This document shows, piece by piece, positions 19,806-27,578 of a stretch of DNA of 64,000 nucleotides (the first letter of the stretch is position 1; each line of letters opens with the position of its first letter). The notes below the pieces were generated by a model, which saw only the letters and a list, made by a program, of their open reading frames with translations, was not told the origin of the DNA and made no database searches. The position numbers and the translations under genes were made by a program. Source of the DNA: Ochrobactrum sp. RH2CCR150. GTDB lineage: Bacteria; Pseudomonadota; Alphaproteobacteria; Rhizobiales; Rhizobiaceae. The stretch covers positions 372,001 to 436,000 of the forward strand of contig JACGXE010000001.1 of assembly GCA_014138095.1 (NCBI GenBank), in the 5' to 3' direction.

Positions 19806-20399
19806 TCAGGAATCGGGAAATCCGAGCGCCGGTTCCAGCTCTTCGAAAGTGTCTTCCATCGCGTGGGTTGGGCTACCCGGAAAACCGAAATGCCCATAGG
19901 CAATCGACATCTGCTGTTCCGCCTTGCGTTCACCGCCCTTGGAGACGGCTGCTATATAAAGCGCCGCAGCAAGACCTGTGCGATCCGAACCTGACTTGCA
20001 ATGAATGAGGATCGGCTTTTCTGCACTCTGCATCAGCGCAATCAATTCCCGCGCGCGCTGGGGCGTCAGTCGTTTGCTGGCCGACATTTCAAAATCAACA
20101 TGCTGGATGCCAAGAGCATCGGAGGTTTCGACTTCCTTGTCGTACCAGGGAGAGCCGGTTTCGGGGCCGCGCAGATTGATGATGGTCTTGATACCATAGG
20201 CCTTTTGCAGCGCCGCAATTCGCGCCGGATCGGGCTGATTTGAGCGGTAGGCCTGTCCCGGCACTATCGTGTGGACATTGCCGTTATACTGGATCGTATA
20301 GAGATAACCGCCCAACAGACTTGCGCTCGCCAAAGCAGCGAGGCCACCAAGTTTGGTGCTGTTGAACGACCAACGGGCGTATGTTTTGAAAAAAGTCAT
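19806..20399 (-). CDS. Membrane-anchored tyrosine/dual-specificity phosphatase family protein
   Basis: 197 residues. A hydrophobic segment at about 17-37 (LGGLAALASASLLGGYLYTI) suggests an N-terminal anchor or uncleaved signal. The phosphatase domain carries the cysteine-phosphatase loop HCKSGSDRTG with catalytic Cys134 and Arg140 (C-x5-R), preceded by IINLRGPETGSPWYDKE, which probably holds the general acid. A substrate cannot be predicted; relatives act on phosphotyrosine, phosphoinositides or lipid phosphates. It is transcribed alone and leftward, and its 3' end faces the terminator of the amino-acid binding protein gene. Confidence 0.85.
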   Translation of the reverse strand: MTFFKTYARWSFNSTKLGGLAALASASLLGGYLYTIQYNGNVHTIVPGQAYRSNQPDPARIAALQKAYGIKTIINLRGPETGSPWYDKEVETSDALGIQHVDFEMSASKRLTPQRARELIALMQSAEKPILIHCKSGSDRTGLAAALYIAAVSKGGERKAEQQMSIAYGHFGFPGSPTHAMEDTFEELEPALGFPDS

Positions 20400-20701
20400 G
20401 TGAACGCTTTAAAAGAGTTATATGAAATAAATACCATCGCCAGTTTTTGCTTGGATTTGTCGAAACATAGAGTAAGAATGAGACTTATTCTTGTTCGGTC
20501 TGACTATATTCTGACCGTTTTTAAAGCGTGCATTTCATAATTCATATTGGGCGACGGCGATAAGTCGTCAGGGGTAAATATTAGCGTCAGTTGCGTGGTG
20601 TCGGTCAAAGTTGCGTAAGGTTTCCGTGGCTTAAGCCTCGGTTAACCATAAGTGTCTAGTCTGAAATCATGATGAGCTGGGGCAGATAGCGGAGCAGGTT
20701 T
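20400..20701. other. Intergenic region, no gene seen
   Basis: 302 bp between divergent genes (phosphatase leftward, 20702 rightward). It is AT-rich near the phosphatase start and must carry both promoters. No hairpin, repeat or riboswitch was recognised. Confidence 0.4.
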
Positions 20702-20902
20702 ATGCAGCGCTACAGATTTGACGATAAAATGATTCTGACGGAAGCGATTGTCGAGCTTCTCAACCGTGGTGTTGAGCGCGATGATCTTGATCTGGTCTTG
20801 AGCCGGATTGGTCCGGTCGATCTCGACTTGATGCATCAGTGTCTGGTCGAGGTTTGGAACTATAATCATCCGGAATATGCCGAAACGGCGATGGCGGCCT
20901 GA
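20702..20902 (+). CDS. Small conserved-looking hypothetical protein (66 aa)
   Basis: 66 residues, acidic, with two likely helices (DKMILTEAIVELLNRGVERDD and DLDLMHQCLVEVWNYNH). No signal peptide or membrane segment. A weak GGAGCAGG lies upstream of the ATG. I recognise no named family. Coding is supported by a balanced amino-acid composition and wobble-position GC like that of neighbouring genes. It stands alone before a region that may encode an RNA. Confidence 0.65.
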   Translation: MQRYRFDDKMILTEAIVELLNRGVERDDLDLVLSRIGPVDLDLMHQCLVEVWNYNHPEYAETAMAA

Positions 20903-20959
20903 TATCACGCGGCTTGCCTCGGCAGGTGATTTTCTACCTGATGGTAGAAATCTCCGGGA

Positions 20960-21090
20960 TGTCACAAACTTGAAACGGAGAGGGCCTATATCTACCTCCG
21001 TATCGGGAATTCACTTGGGAAGACGACCGCGGATGAACCGGCGTCAACTCAGGTGAAAGCGGAAGGTCGGGTTCATCCCGGCCTTTTTCG
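20960..21090 (+). ncRNA. Candidate structured RNA ending in an intrinsic terminator
   Basis: Between two small genes, about 130 bases hold CGGAG...CTCCG (about 20975-21000) and a G/A-rich stretch, and end in GGTCGGG-TTCAT-CCCGGCC followed by five T (21065-21088), a good rho-independent terminator. The terminator is 160 bp from the upstream stop codon, which is long for a simple 3' end. A small RNA or long 3' UTR is possible; no known family was recognised. Confidence 0.35.
21065..21088 (+). terminator. Intrinsic terminator
   Basis: GGTCGGG (21065-21071), loop TTCAT, CCCGGCC (21077-21083) with one G-T pair, then TTTTT. Confidence 0.85.
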
Positions 21091-21180
21091 TTTTTGAGCA
21101 TTCTTGTCGTTGGCCTTTTTGCTTTTCCGTCCGGTGCAAACTGGCGTAAGAAACACTGTTTCCAAACAACGGTGAACCTC

Positions 21181-21489
21181 ATGATACGCCACATCGTTCT
21201 TATCAAGTTCAAGCCGGAACTCGACGGCGCAGCCATTGATCAGGCGCTGGCTTCGGTCGTTGCTCTCAAGGGCAAGATCGACGGCATCATTTCTGTCGCG
21301 GCTGGCACCAACAACAGCCCCGAAGGGCTGGAAAAAGGCCTTCGCCACGGCTTTGTGGTGGATTTTACTGATGCTGCGGCACGCGATGCCTATCTCCCGC
21401 ATCCAGAACACGTGAAGGTTGGCACAGGTCTCGTCGAAGCTGCCGAAGGCGGTCTTGATGGCATTCTGGTCTTCGATTACGAAATCTAA
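21181..21489 (+). CDS. Dabb family stress-responsive alpha/beta-barrel protein
   Basis: 102 residues of the Dabb (dimeric alpha-beta barrel, PF07876) family. It begins MIRHIVLIKFKPEL, the strand-1 signature, and contains GLEKGLRHGFVVDFTDAAARDAYLPHPEHV, the central family motif with the conserved His-Pro. Cytosolic and probably dimeric; the biochemical role of bacterial members is generally unknown. The start is ATG 21181 rather than the upstream open frame, because the family N-terminus lies exactly there. Confidence 0.88.
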   Translation: MIRHIVLIKFKPELDGAAIDQALASVVALKGKIDGIISVAAGTNNSPEGLEKGLRHGFVVDFTDAAARDAYLPHPEHVKVGTGLVEAAEGGLDGILVFDYEI

Positions 21490-21493
21490 TACT

Positions 21494-21534
21494 GCTTGTT
21501 ACAGCCCGGCATTACGAAGAATGCAACTGTAGTG
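21494..21534. repeat. Half copy of the ACTGTAGTG palindromic element
   Basis: CGGCATTACGAAGAATGCAA then CTGTAGTG matches the right end of the 143-bp element at 50798-50940 with few changes. It lies directly beyond the stop codon of the leftward molybdopterin-binding gene. Confidence 0.8.
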
Positions 21535-21543
21535 CTGAGCGAT

Positions 21544-22509
21544 CTACAACAATAGACCGCCCACGCCCATGCGGGACAGGTCTGTTGAGCTGAGGTCCAT
21601 GCCTGCCATCAGGCGGTCGAGCACCCAGTCGAGGCTGTTTTCCCGCATGCTGCGGGCGGACCCGGGCGCGGCGACGATATATTTTTCGTCGCGCTTTCCC
21701 AACACAAGCAGATTGCCGGGGTCGACCGGCATGCCAACGCGCAAAATTTGTCCGCCACTTTGCAGGATCGAGCGCGGCACGATGTCGGTGGCGTCGGCAA
21801 CTGCCGATGCACTGAAAATCACGAGGATATCGCAGCTGTTGCTCAGGTCCGCTATGGCGTCGCCAAGCGCTTCCGTCTCGTGGGCGACGCGCTTTTCGGC
21901 GATCAATGTGCCGCCGTTGCGCGCCGCGCGTTTTTCCATCAGCTCACGCGTCTTGTCGAGTACGGTCTCGCGGATCGAGGGGAGGCGCGACTGGATCAGG
22001 CCGATACGCAGCGGACGAAACGCCTTGACCTCCATCGCCCGGTCTCCAAGGAGCAAAGGGCATATGTCGTCGATCAGACTTTTCGGTACGGCAAAGGGAA
22101 TGATCTTGACGGTCGCGACCATCTGGCCGGCTTCCACACGCATATGATTGCGGATGGTCGCAAGAGAAATGCGCGCATCATGCGCATTGACGGCGTCGAT
22201 CCGGGACGCATCGACGCAAAAGACACCATCTTCACTGGCGAACAGGTTGATCCGTCCGGTGGTCGCTGCGCCGGTACGGATCGTGCAGGAGGCGAGTGTG
22301 GCCCCGATTGCCTGTGCGGCTTCGTCTTCGCCGATATCGCCCGGTTCGAAACGGGCAGCGAGAACGCTTGTGAGACCCGCTTGTTGCAAGGCTGCGCAAT
22401 AATCGCTGTTCAGCACCGTCCCCTTGCGCAGGACGAGCGCACCTGCCGTTACCGCATAGGCGAGTACGGCGCCTTCGGCTTCATCGAGCGGCAAGTCTGC
22501 GAAAATCAT
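21544..22509 (-). CDS. Molybdopterin-binding (MoeA/MoaB-fold) protein lacking a C-terminal transferase domain
   Basis: 321 residues. In many rhizobia a related protein of about 530 residues joins this molybdopterin-binding half to a MobA-like nucleotidyltransferase half. The N-terminus here, FADLPLDEAEGAVLAYAVTA, and the DILVIFSASAVADATDIVPRS segment of the MoCF/MogA-type fold match the first half. The protein stops at SRMGVGGLLL, near where I would expect the linker to the second domain. A half copy of an intergenic repeat follows 10 bp after the stop. Either a single-domain version or a truncated fusion; the comparison rests on memory of the family. Probable role in molybdenum cofactor maturation. 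Confidence 0.75.
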   Translation of the reverse strand: MIFADLPLDEAEGAVLAYAVTAGALVLRKGTVLNSDYCAALQQAGLTSVLAARFEPGDIGEDEAAQAIGATLASCTIRTGAATTGRINLFASEDGVFCVDASRIDAVNAHDARISLATIRNHMRVEAGQMVATVKIIPFAVPKSLIDDICPLLLGDRAMEVKAFRPLRIGLIQSRLPSIRETVLDKTRELMEKRAARNGGTLIAEKRVAHETEALGDAIADLSNSCDILVIFSASAVADATDIVPRSILQSGGQILRVGMPVDPGNLLVLGKRDEKYIVAAPGSARSMRENSLDWVLDRLMAGMDLSSTDLSRMGVGGLLL

Positions 22510-23062
22510 GGGGCCCCTTTCTCACTATCCAGATTGTCTTAGTCGGGGCTTGGCGACTTCACAATGTTGTTTGTTGTCTCGCCGCAGGGTGGAAAAGCCG
22601 GGTTTTATCCATTGGTCGTACTTGCACGCGGGGAGAAGAGCGGTTAATTCACCGCCGCGTCGGTGCTGCAGGGGTTCCATTCCCCGCGATCAGACGCTTG
22701 CGGAGATGCCTGTTTCCGCCAATTGGAGTCCGTTTTGCGGGGTTTTGACCGCGACATTACGATCCAGCACAAATCTCGCCAGACAGGTGACAAACGGAAT
22801 TATTCGATATAACGGTACTTTTGGAATTTTCAGAATTTACCGAAAACTGAAAAACGACATACGTGCCGGATTTGACGCTTGCGACATGATGAACCTCTGC
22901 GGTTCCTCTGTCAGGGCAGCCTGGAAGGGATTTCAGGTTCAAAACCACACTGACGACGAAATCGCTCTGGTGCGATCTGAAGAACTGAGACGCCTGACCG
23001 CAATCATCCGCGGCAGCGGGTTTCAGATTTTCAGATCGCATCGGTGCAGGATGGAAAGACAA
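22510..23062. promoter_or_regulatory. Long upstream region of the cyo operon
   Basis: 553 bp between divergent genes. The cyoA frame happens to be open through all of it, but there is no start signal or protein-like segment before MKLGTPRT, and the composition is noncoding-like. It should contain the cyo promoter and any respiratory regulator sites. GAATTTTCAGAATTTACCGA and neighbouring AT-rich bases (22820-22860) are the most promoter-like stretch. Nothing else recognised. Confidence 0.45.
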
Positions 23063-24064
23063 ATGAAACTCGGCACCCCTCGGACGATCGCTTCGTTCGC
23101 CGTACTGGCCCTGACTGCGTTTCTTGCCGGCTGCGAGAACCAGGTTCTTCTTTCTCCAAAGGGAGAGGTCGGCGTGGCAGAACGCGATCTCATCCTTTTT
23201 GCGACCGGCCTCATGCTGCTCGTCGTGCTGCCCGTCATCTTCATGACGCTGTTCTTCGCCTGGAAGTACCGCGCCACGAATGAAAAGGCGGATTACCAGC
23301 CCGACTGGCACCACTCGACGAAGATCGAACTGGGCGTCTGGCTCGTCCCTCTGGCGATCATCGTGGTTCTCGGCTCGGTTACCTGGATCAGCACGCATAA
23401 GCTTGATCCGTACCGCCCGCTGGAATCCAGCGTGAAGCCGATCAATGTCGAAGTGGTCGCGCTCGACTGGAAATGGCTTTTCATCTATCCCGATCTGGGC
23501 GTCGCCAGCGTCAATGAAATGGCCATGCCCGTCGATGTTCCGGTCAACTTCAAGCTGACCTCCAGCAACATCATGAACTCCTTCTTCATTCCGGCCTTGG
23601 GCAGCATGGTCTACACCATGCCGAGCATGCAGACGAAGCTGCATCTCGTCGCCAACCATGAAGGCGAGTTCGACGGTATTTCCGCCAATTACAGCGGTCA
23701 GGGCTTTGCCCAGATGCGCTTCAAGGCGCATTCCTACAATCAGGCCGACTTCGACAAATGGGTTGCCGACGTGAAGGCCAAGGGCGAAGAACTGGGCCGT
23801 GATCGCTATGCATCGCTGGTTCAGCCGAGCGAAAAGCATGCGGTGCAATTCTTCACCTATAATGACCAGACGCTGTTCCACGACATCGTGAACCGCTGCT
23901 GGGACGGCAAGTCCGTCTGCATGGATGACGAAATGCACCGTCAGCAGATGATCCGCGAAGCACGCGCAAACCTGCGCAAGTCTTCGCCTGTCGATTTCAG
24001 CCAGTGGGCGAGCGACATCATCTGTGCAGTCGCGCCGCAGCGTCTGTCGCAGCTCGAAAACTGA
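23063..24064 (+). CDS. cyoA: Cytochrome bo3 quinol oxidase subunit II
   Basis: Subunit II of the bo3-type ubiquinol oxidase, 333 residues, anchored in the inner membrane. The lipoprotein-type signal has lipobox FLAGC (about residues 18-22). Two transmembrane helices follow (about 40-65 and 85-105), then the periplasmic cupredoxin domain with VVALDWKWLFIYPD and LTSSNIMNSFFIPALGSMVY. The Cu-A ligands are absent, as in quinol oxidases. The start is ATG 23063, preceded by GGAAAG; an ATG at 23051 is possible but its spacing is worse. First gene of cyoABCD. Confidence 0.95.
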   Translation: MKLGTPRTIASFAVLALTAFLAGCENQVLLSPKGEVGVAERDLILFATGLMLLVVLPVIFMTLFFAWKYRATNEKADYQPDWHHSTKIELGVWLVPLAIIVVLGSVTWISTHKLDPYRPLESSVKPINVEVVALDWKWLFIYPDLGVASVNEMAMPVDVPVNFKLTSSNIMNSFFIPALGSMVYTMPSMQTKLHLVANHEGEFDGISANYSGQGFAQMRFKAHSYNQADFDKWVADVKAKGEELGRDRYASLVQPSEKHAVQFFTYNDQTLFHDIVNRCWDGKSVCMDDEMHRQQMIREARANLRKSSPVDFSQWASDIICAVAPQRLSQLEN

Positions 24065-24191
24065 TCTGCCTTTGCGCCGTGATCTCGCCTGAGGTCGCGG
24101 CCATTCGCATTCAATCTTTTGTTTCACGCGGTTCCGGAATGAAAGCCGTCACTGGCTTTACCGGAATTGCTCCAATCGAAGCGTGATAAAA

Positions 24192-26171
24192 ATGTTCGGA
24201 AAACTTACGCTGGAAGCGATCCCGTACCACGAGCCGATCATCATGGTCACATTGACCGCGGTGGCTGGCGGTGCGCTCGCTATTCTGGCAGCCATCACCT
24301 ACTACGGAAAATGGGTCCCGCTCTGGAAAGACTGGCTGACGTCGGTCGATCACAAGCGTATCGGCATCATGTACATCATTCTGGCTTTCGTGATGCTGTT
24401 CCGCGGCTTCTCGGACGCCGTGATGATGCGTGCGCAGCAGGCTCTTGCCTCGGGCGCGAATGAAGGCTTTCTCCCGCCGCATCACTACGACCAGGTCTTC
24501 ACTGCTCATGGCGTGATCATGATCTTCTTCGTGGCGATGCCTTTCGTCGTCGGTCTGATGAACTTTGCTGTTCCGCTTCAGATCGGTGCACGCGACGTTG
24601 CTTTCCCGTACCTCAACTCGCTGAGCTTCTGGCTCACGGTCGCCGGTGCGGTTCTGATCAACCTCTCGCTCGGTATCGGCGAATTCGCCAAGACCGGCTG
24701 GCTTGCTTATCCGCCGCTGTCCGGCAAGGAATTCAGCCCGGATGTCGGCGTGGATTACTATATCTGGGCCTTGCAGATTTCCGGTATGGGTACGCTGCTT
24801 TCCGGCGTCAACCTGATCACCACGATCATCAAGATGCGCGCGCCCGGCATGGGCATGATGCAGGTTCCGGTCTTCACCTGGACCGCGCTCTGCTCGAACG
24901 TGCTGATCGTCGCGGCCTTCCCGATCCTCACCGTCACGCTGGCCCTGCTTTCGCTGGACCGTTATCTGGATTTCCACTTCTTCACCAATGATGCTGGTGG
25001 CAATCCGATGATGTATGTGAACCTGATCTGGATCTGGGGTCACCCGGAAGTCTACATCCTCATCCTGCCTGCTTTCGGTGTCTTTTCCGAAATCATCGCG
25101 ACCTTCTCCGGCAAGCGTCTCTTCGGCTACAAGTCGATGGTCTACGCAACCGTTGCCATCACGGTCCTGTCGTTCCTCGTCTGGGTGCACCACTTCTTCA
25201 CCATGGGTGGCGGTGCCAACGTCAATGCCTTCTTCGGCGTGGCGACGATGATCATCTCGATCCCGACAGGGGCGAAGGTCTTCAACTGGCTGTTCACGAT
25301 GTATAAGGGCCGCGTCCGCATGGAAACGCCGGTTCTGTGGACCATCGGCTTCATGTGCACCTTCGTGGTTGGCGGTATGACGGGCGTTCTGCTTGCTGTT
25401 CCGCCTGCGGATTTCGTGCTGCACAACTCGGTGTTCCTGATCGCCCACTTCCACAATGTGATCATCTCGGGCGTGCTGTTCGGCTGCTTCGCCGGTCTCG
25501 TCTACTGGTGGCCGAAGGCTTTCGGCTTCAAGCTGAACGAACGTCTGGGCCGCAACGCGTTCTGGTGCTGGCTGGTCGGCTTCATCATGGCCTTCATGCC
25601 GCTCTACGTACTCGGCCTGATGGGCATGACCCGTCGTCTGAACCACACCGAAAATCCGGCATGGCACATCTATCTGATCATCGCCGCCGTCGGCGTTGCC
25701 ATCATCATGTGCGGTATCGTGTTCCAGGTTCTGCAGATCGCCGTTTCGATCCGTGACCGCGAAAAGCTGCGCGACAACAATGGCGACAGCTGGGGTACGG
25801 GCCGTACGCTGGAATGGTCGCTGGCTTCGCCGCCTGCATTCTACAACTTCGCTGAAGTGCCGCATGTCCGCGATCACGACAGCTGGTGGGATATGAAGCA
25901 GAACGGTTATGTGCGCCGCACGGAAAAGTTCGCCCGCATTCACATGCCGAAGAACACCGGTACCGGCTTCATCATCGGTATCATGACCATTCCGCTTGGT
26001 TTCGCTCTGATCTGGCATATCTGGTGGCTGGCGATTGCTTCTGCCGTGGGTGTGCTGGCCGTTGCGATCTTCCACTCGTTCAACAATGACAGAGACTATT
26101 ACGTCTCGGCCGAAGAAGTGCAGAGCGTCGAAGACCTTCGCACCCGGCAACTGACGGCTCAGGAGGCTTGA
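24192..26171 (+). CDS. cyoB: Cytochrome bo3 quinol oxidase subunit I
   Basis: Catalytic heme-copper subunit, 659 residues, about 15 transmembrane helices. It reduces O2 to water with electrons from ubiquinol and pumps protons. Seen are [12 protein letters not shown] near the N-terminus, the D-channel region, [16 protein letters not shown] with the Cu-B His and cross-linked Tyr motif, HHFFTMG, and [13 protein letters not shown] with the heme-ligand histidines near 410. The start is set at ATG 24192 ([15 protein letters not shown], as in the E. coli subunit); a GTG three codons earlier is also open. Confidence 0.98.
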   Translation: MFGKLTLEAIPYHEPIIMVTLTAVAGGALAILAAITYYGKWVPLWKDWLTSVDHKRIGIMYIILAFVMLFRGFSDAVMMRAQQALASGANEGFLPPHHYDQVFTAHGVIMIFFVAMPFVVGLMNFAVPLQIGARDVAFPYLNSLSFWLTVAGAVLINLSLGIGEFAKTGWLAYPPLSGKEFSPDVGVDYYIWALQISGMGTLLSGVNLITTIIKMRAPGMGMMQVPVFTWTALCSNVLIVAAFPILTVTLALLSLDRYLDFHFFTNDAGGNPMMYVNLIWIWGHPEVYILILPAFGVFSEIIATFSGKRLFGYKSMVYATVAITVLSFLVWVHHFFTMGGGANVNAFFGVATMIISIPTGAKVFNWLFTMYKGRVRMETPVLWTIGFMCTFVVGGMTGVLLAVPPADFVLHNSVFLIAHFHNVIISGVLFGCFAGLVYWWPKAFGFKLNERLGRNAFWCWLVGFIMAFMPLYVLGLMGMTRRLNHTENPAWHIYLIIAAVGVAIIMCGIVFQVLQIAVSIRDREKLRDNNGDSWGTGRTLEWSLASPPAFYNFAEVPHVRDHDSWWDMKQNGYVRRTEKFARIHMPKNTGTGFIIGIMTIPLGFALIWHIWWLAIASAVGVLAVAIFHSFNNDRDYYVSAEEVQSVEDLRTRQLTAQEA

Positions 26172-26174
26172 TCC

Positions 26175-26804
26175 ATGAGCGCTAGCATTTCAACTGCTGG
26201 TCCATTCAAGGGCGGCAACGAGCATCCTGCTCACGAGGACCATCACGATGCAGGGTCGACCACGCTGGTCGGCTTCTGGATCTACCTGATGAGCGACTGC
26301 GTCCTGTTCTCGGGCCTGTTTGCAACCTACGCCGTTCTGGCGCACCAGTTCGCGGGCGGCCCGACCGGCCGTGAACTCTTCGATCTGCAGTTTGTGTTGA
26401 CTGAAACCATGCTGCTGCTGGTGTCGTCGCTGACCTACGGTCTGGCGACGCTCTCCATGTACAAGAAGAACCGTGCAGGCGTGCTGTTCTGGCTGGGCGT
26501 AACGTTCCTGCTGGGCGCTGCGTTCCTCGTGATGGAAGTCTATGAATTCCATCACCTGATCCTCGAAGATGCCGGTCCGAGCCGCAGCGCGTTCCTTTCG
26601 GCCTTCTTTGCGCTGGTCGGAACCCACGGTCTTCACATCACGTCCGGCCTGATCTGGATTCTGGTGCTTTCCGCCCAGCTTCTGCGTGACGGTCTGACGG
26701 AAAAGAACCAGACGCGCGTGATGTGCCTTAGCCTCTTCTGGCACTTCCTGGACATCATCTGGATTGGCGTCTTTACCCTTGTCTATCTGCTGGGTGTACT
26801 GTGA
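26175..26804 (+). CDS. cyoC: Cytochrome bo3 quinol oxidase subunit III
   Basis: 209 residues with five membrane helices, typical of Cyo[53 protein letters not shown] and the C-terminal [22 protein letters not shown] match the family. It starts 3 bp after cyoB with AGGAGG, and its stop overlaps the cyoD start. Confidence 0.97.
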   Translation: MSASISTAGPFKGGNEHPAHEDHHDAGSTTLVGFWIYLMSDCVLFSGLFATYAVLAHQFAGGPTGRELFDLQFVLTETMLLLVSSLTYGLATLSMYKKNRAGVLFWLGVTFLLGAAFLVMEVYEFHHLILEDAGPSRSAFLSAFFALVGTHGLHITSGLIWILVLSAQLLRDGLTEKNQTRVMCLSLFWHFLDIIWIGVFTLVYLLGVL

Positions 26805-27169
26805 TGAGTTCTGCACACGAAACACACGATCATGCCGCGCATGGCAGCCTGAAGTCCTATCTGATCGGCTTCGTGCTGGCGGTTATTCTCACCGTCGTTC
26901 CATTCCTTCTGGCGATGAACGGCTATTTCACGCCTGCCACGACTGCGGCCGTTGTTCTCGGCATCGCAGTCGTCCAGATTCTGGTGCATCTGGTTTACTT
27001 CCTGCACCTCGATCCGAAGTCGGAAGGTGGCTGGAATATTCTGGCGCTCATCTTCACGGTCATCATTCTGGCCATCGTGCTTGCAGGCTCCATCTGGGTC
27101 ATGCATCACCTCGATACCAATATGATGCCGATGTACATGTCGCCTGATGATGTGCGCAACCTGCCTTAA
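26804..27169 (+). CDS. cyoD: Cytochrome bo3 quinol oxidase subunit IV
   Basis: 121 residues with a His-rich N-terminus (SSAHETHDHAAHGSLKSYLIG) and three helices; VQILVHLVYFLHLDPKSEGGWN is the family motif. Its ATG overlaps the cyoC stop by one base (a GTG at 26801 would overlap by 4). It is the last gene of the operon. Heme O synthase (cyoE), which often follows cyoD, is not here. Confidence 0.95.
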   Translation: MSSAHETHDHAAHGSLKSYLIGFVLAVILTVVPFLLAMNGYFTPATTAAVVLGIAVVQILVHLVYFLHLDPKSEGGWNILALIFTVIILAIVLAGSIWVMHHLDTNMMPMYMSPDDVRNLP

Positions 27170-27578
27170 ATAGTTCGCGCCTGGCGGGGTTGGTCTTTGA
27201 CATGTCCCCGCTGAGCTACCGTTTCTCCCGTGCGCCGGACCTTGGTCCGCGCACGGTTTGAATCGCGGCTTTATCCTCCCTCTCTCCCCCCAAAGCCGCG
27301 TGGCGCTCCGGTTCCCTCCGGAGCGCCTTCCTTTTTTAAAACCTCTTCAAATTTTGCATTTTCCAGCGCGAGCTATGTGTCTCTTGCGACCAAGCGTTGC
27401 GTAAAGCTGTGGTAACGTTAACACTCCTTTGACTGAATCCGTTCATATCTAGAGACTAATCTTTAGGTTGTTGCTTGGCCCCCCGGCCTCCCTATGGTAA
27501 TCCCTAAATCGTCCTGGGTGGGGAATAAACGGGACGCTGCCAGGCGACCGCAAAGACAGGAACCGGACAGTAGCGCGT
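27170..27578. other. Intergenic region between cyoD and tamA
   Basis: 409 bp without a gene. It holds the imperfect stem GTGCGCCGGACC/GGTCCGCGCAC (about 27231-27256), the strong terminator listed separately, and the leader of tamA. The stretch TTGCGTAAAGCTGTGGTAAC (about 27389-27410) is AT-richer and may be promoter. Confidence 0.4.
27302..27337 (+). terminator. Intrinsic terminator of the cyo operon
   Basis: GGCGCTCCGG, loop TTCCCT, CCGGAGCGCC (27302-27327), then TTCCTTTTTT. Perfect 10-bp GC stem. Confidence 0.92.

Noticed and set aside
22508-23062. 185-codon N-terminal extension of cyoA
   Set aside because: The frame is open but lacks a start signal; the lipoprotein signal peptide begins at 23063.
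24111-26150. 679-codon open frame opposite cyoB
   Set aside because: Highly charged antisense shadow of a membrane-protein gene.
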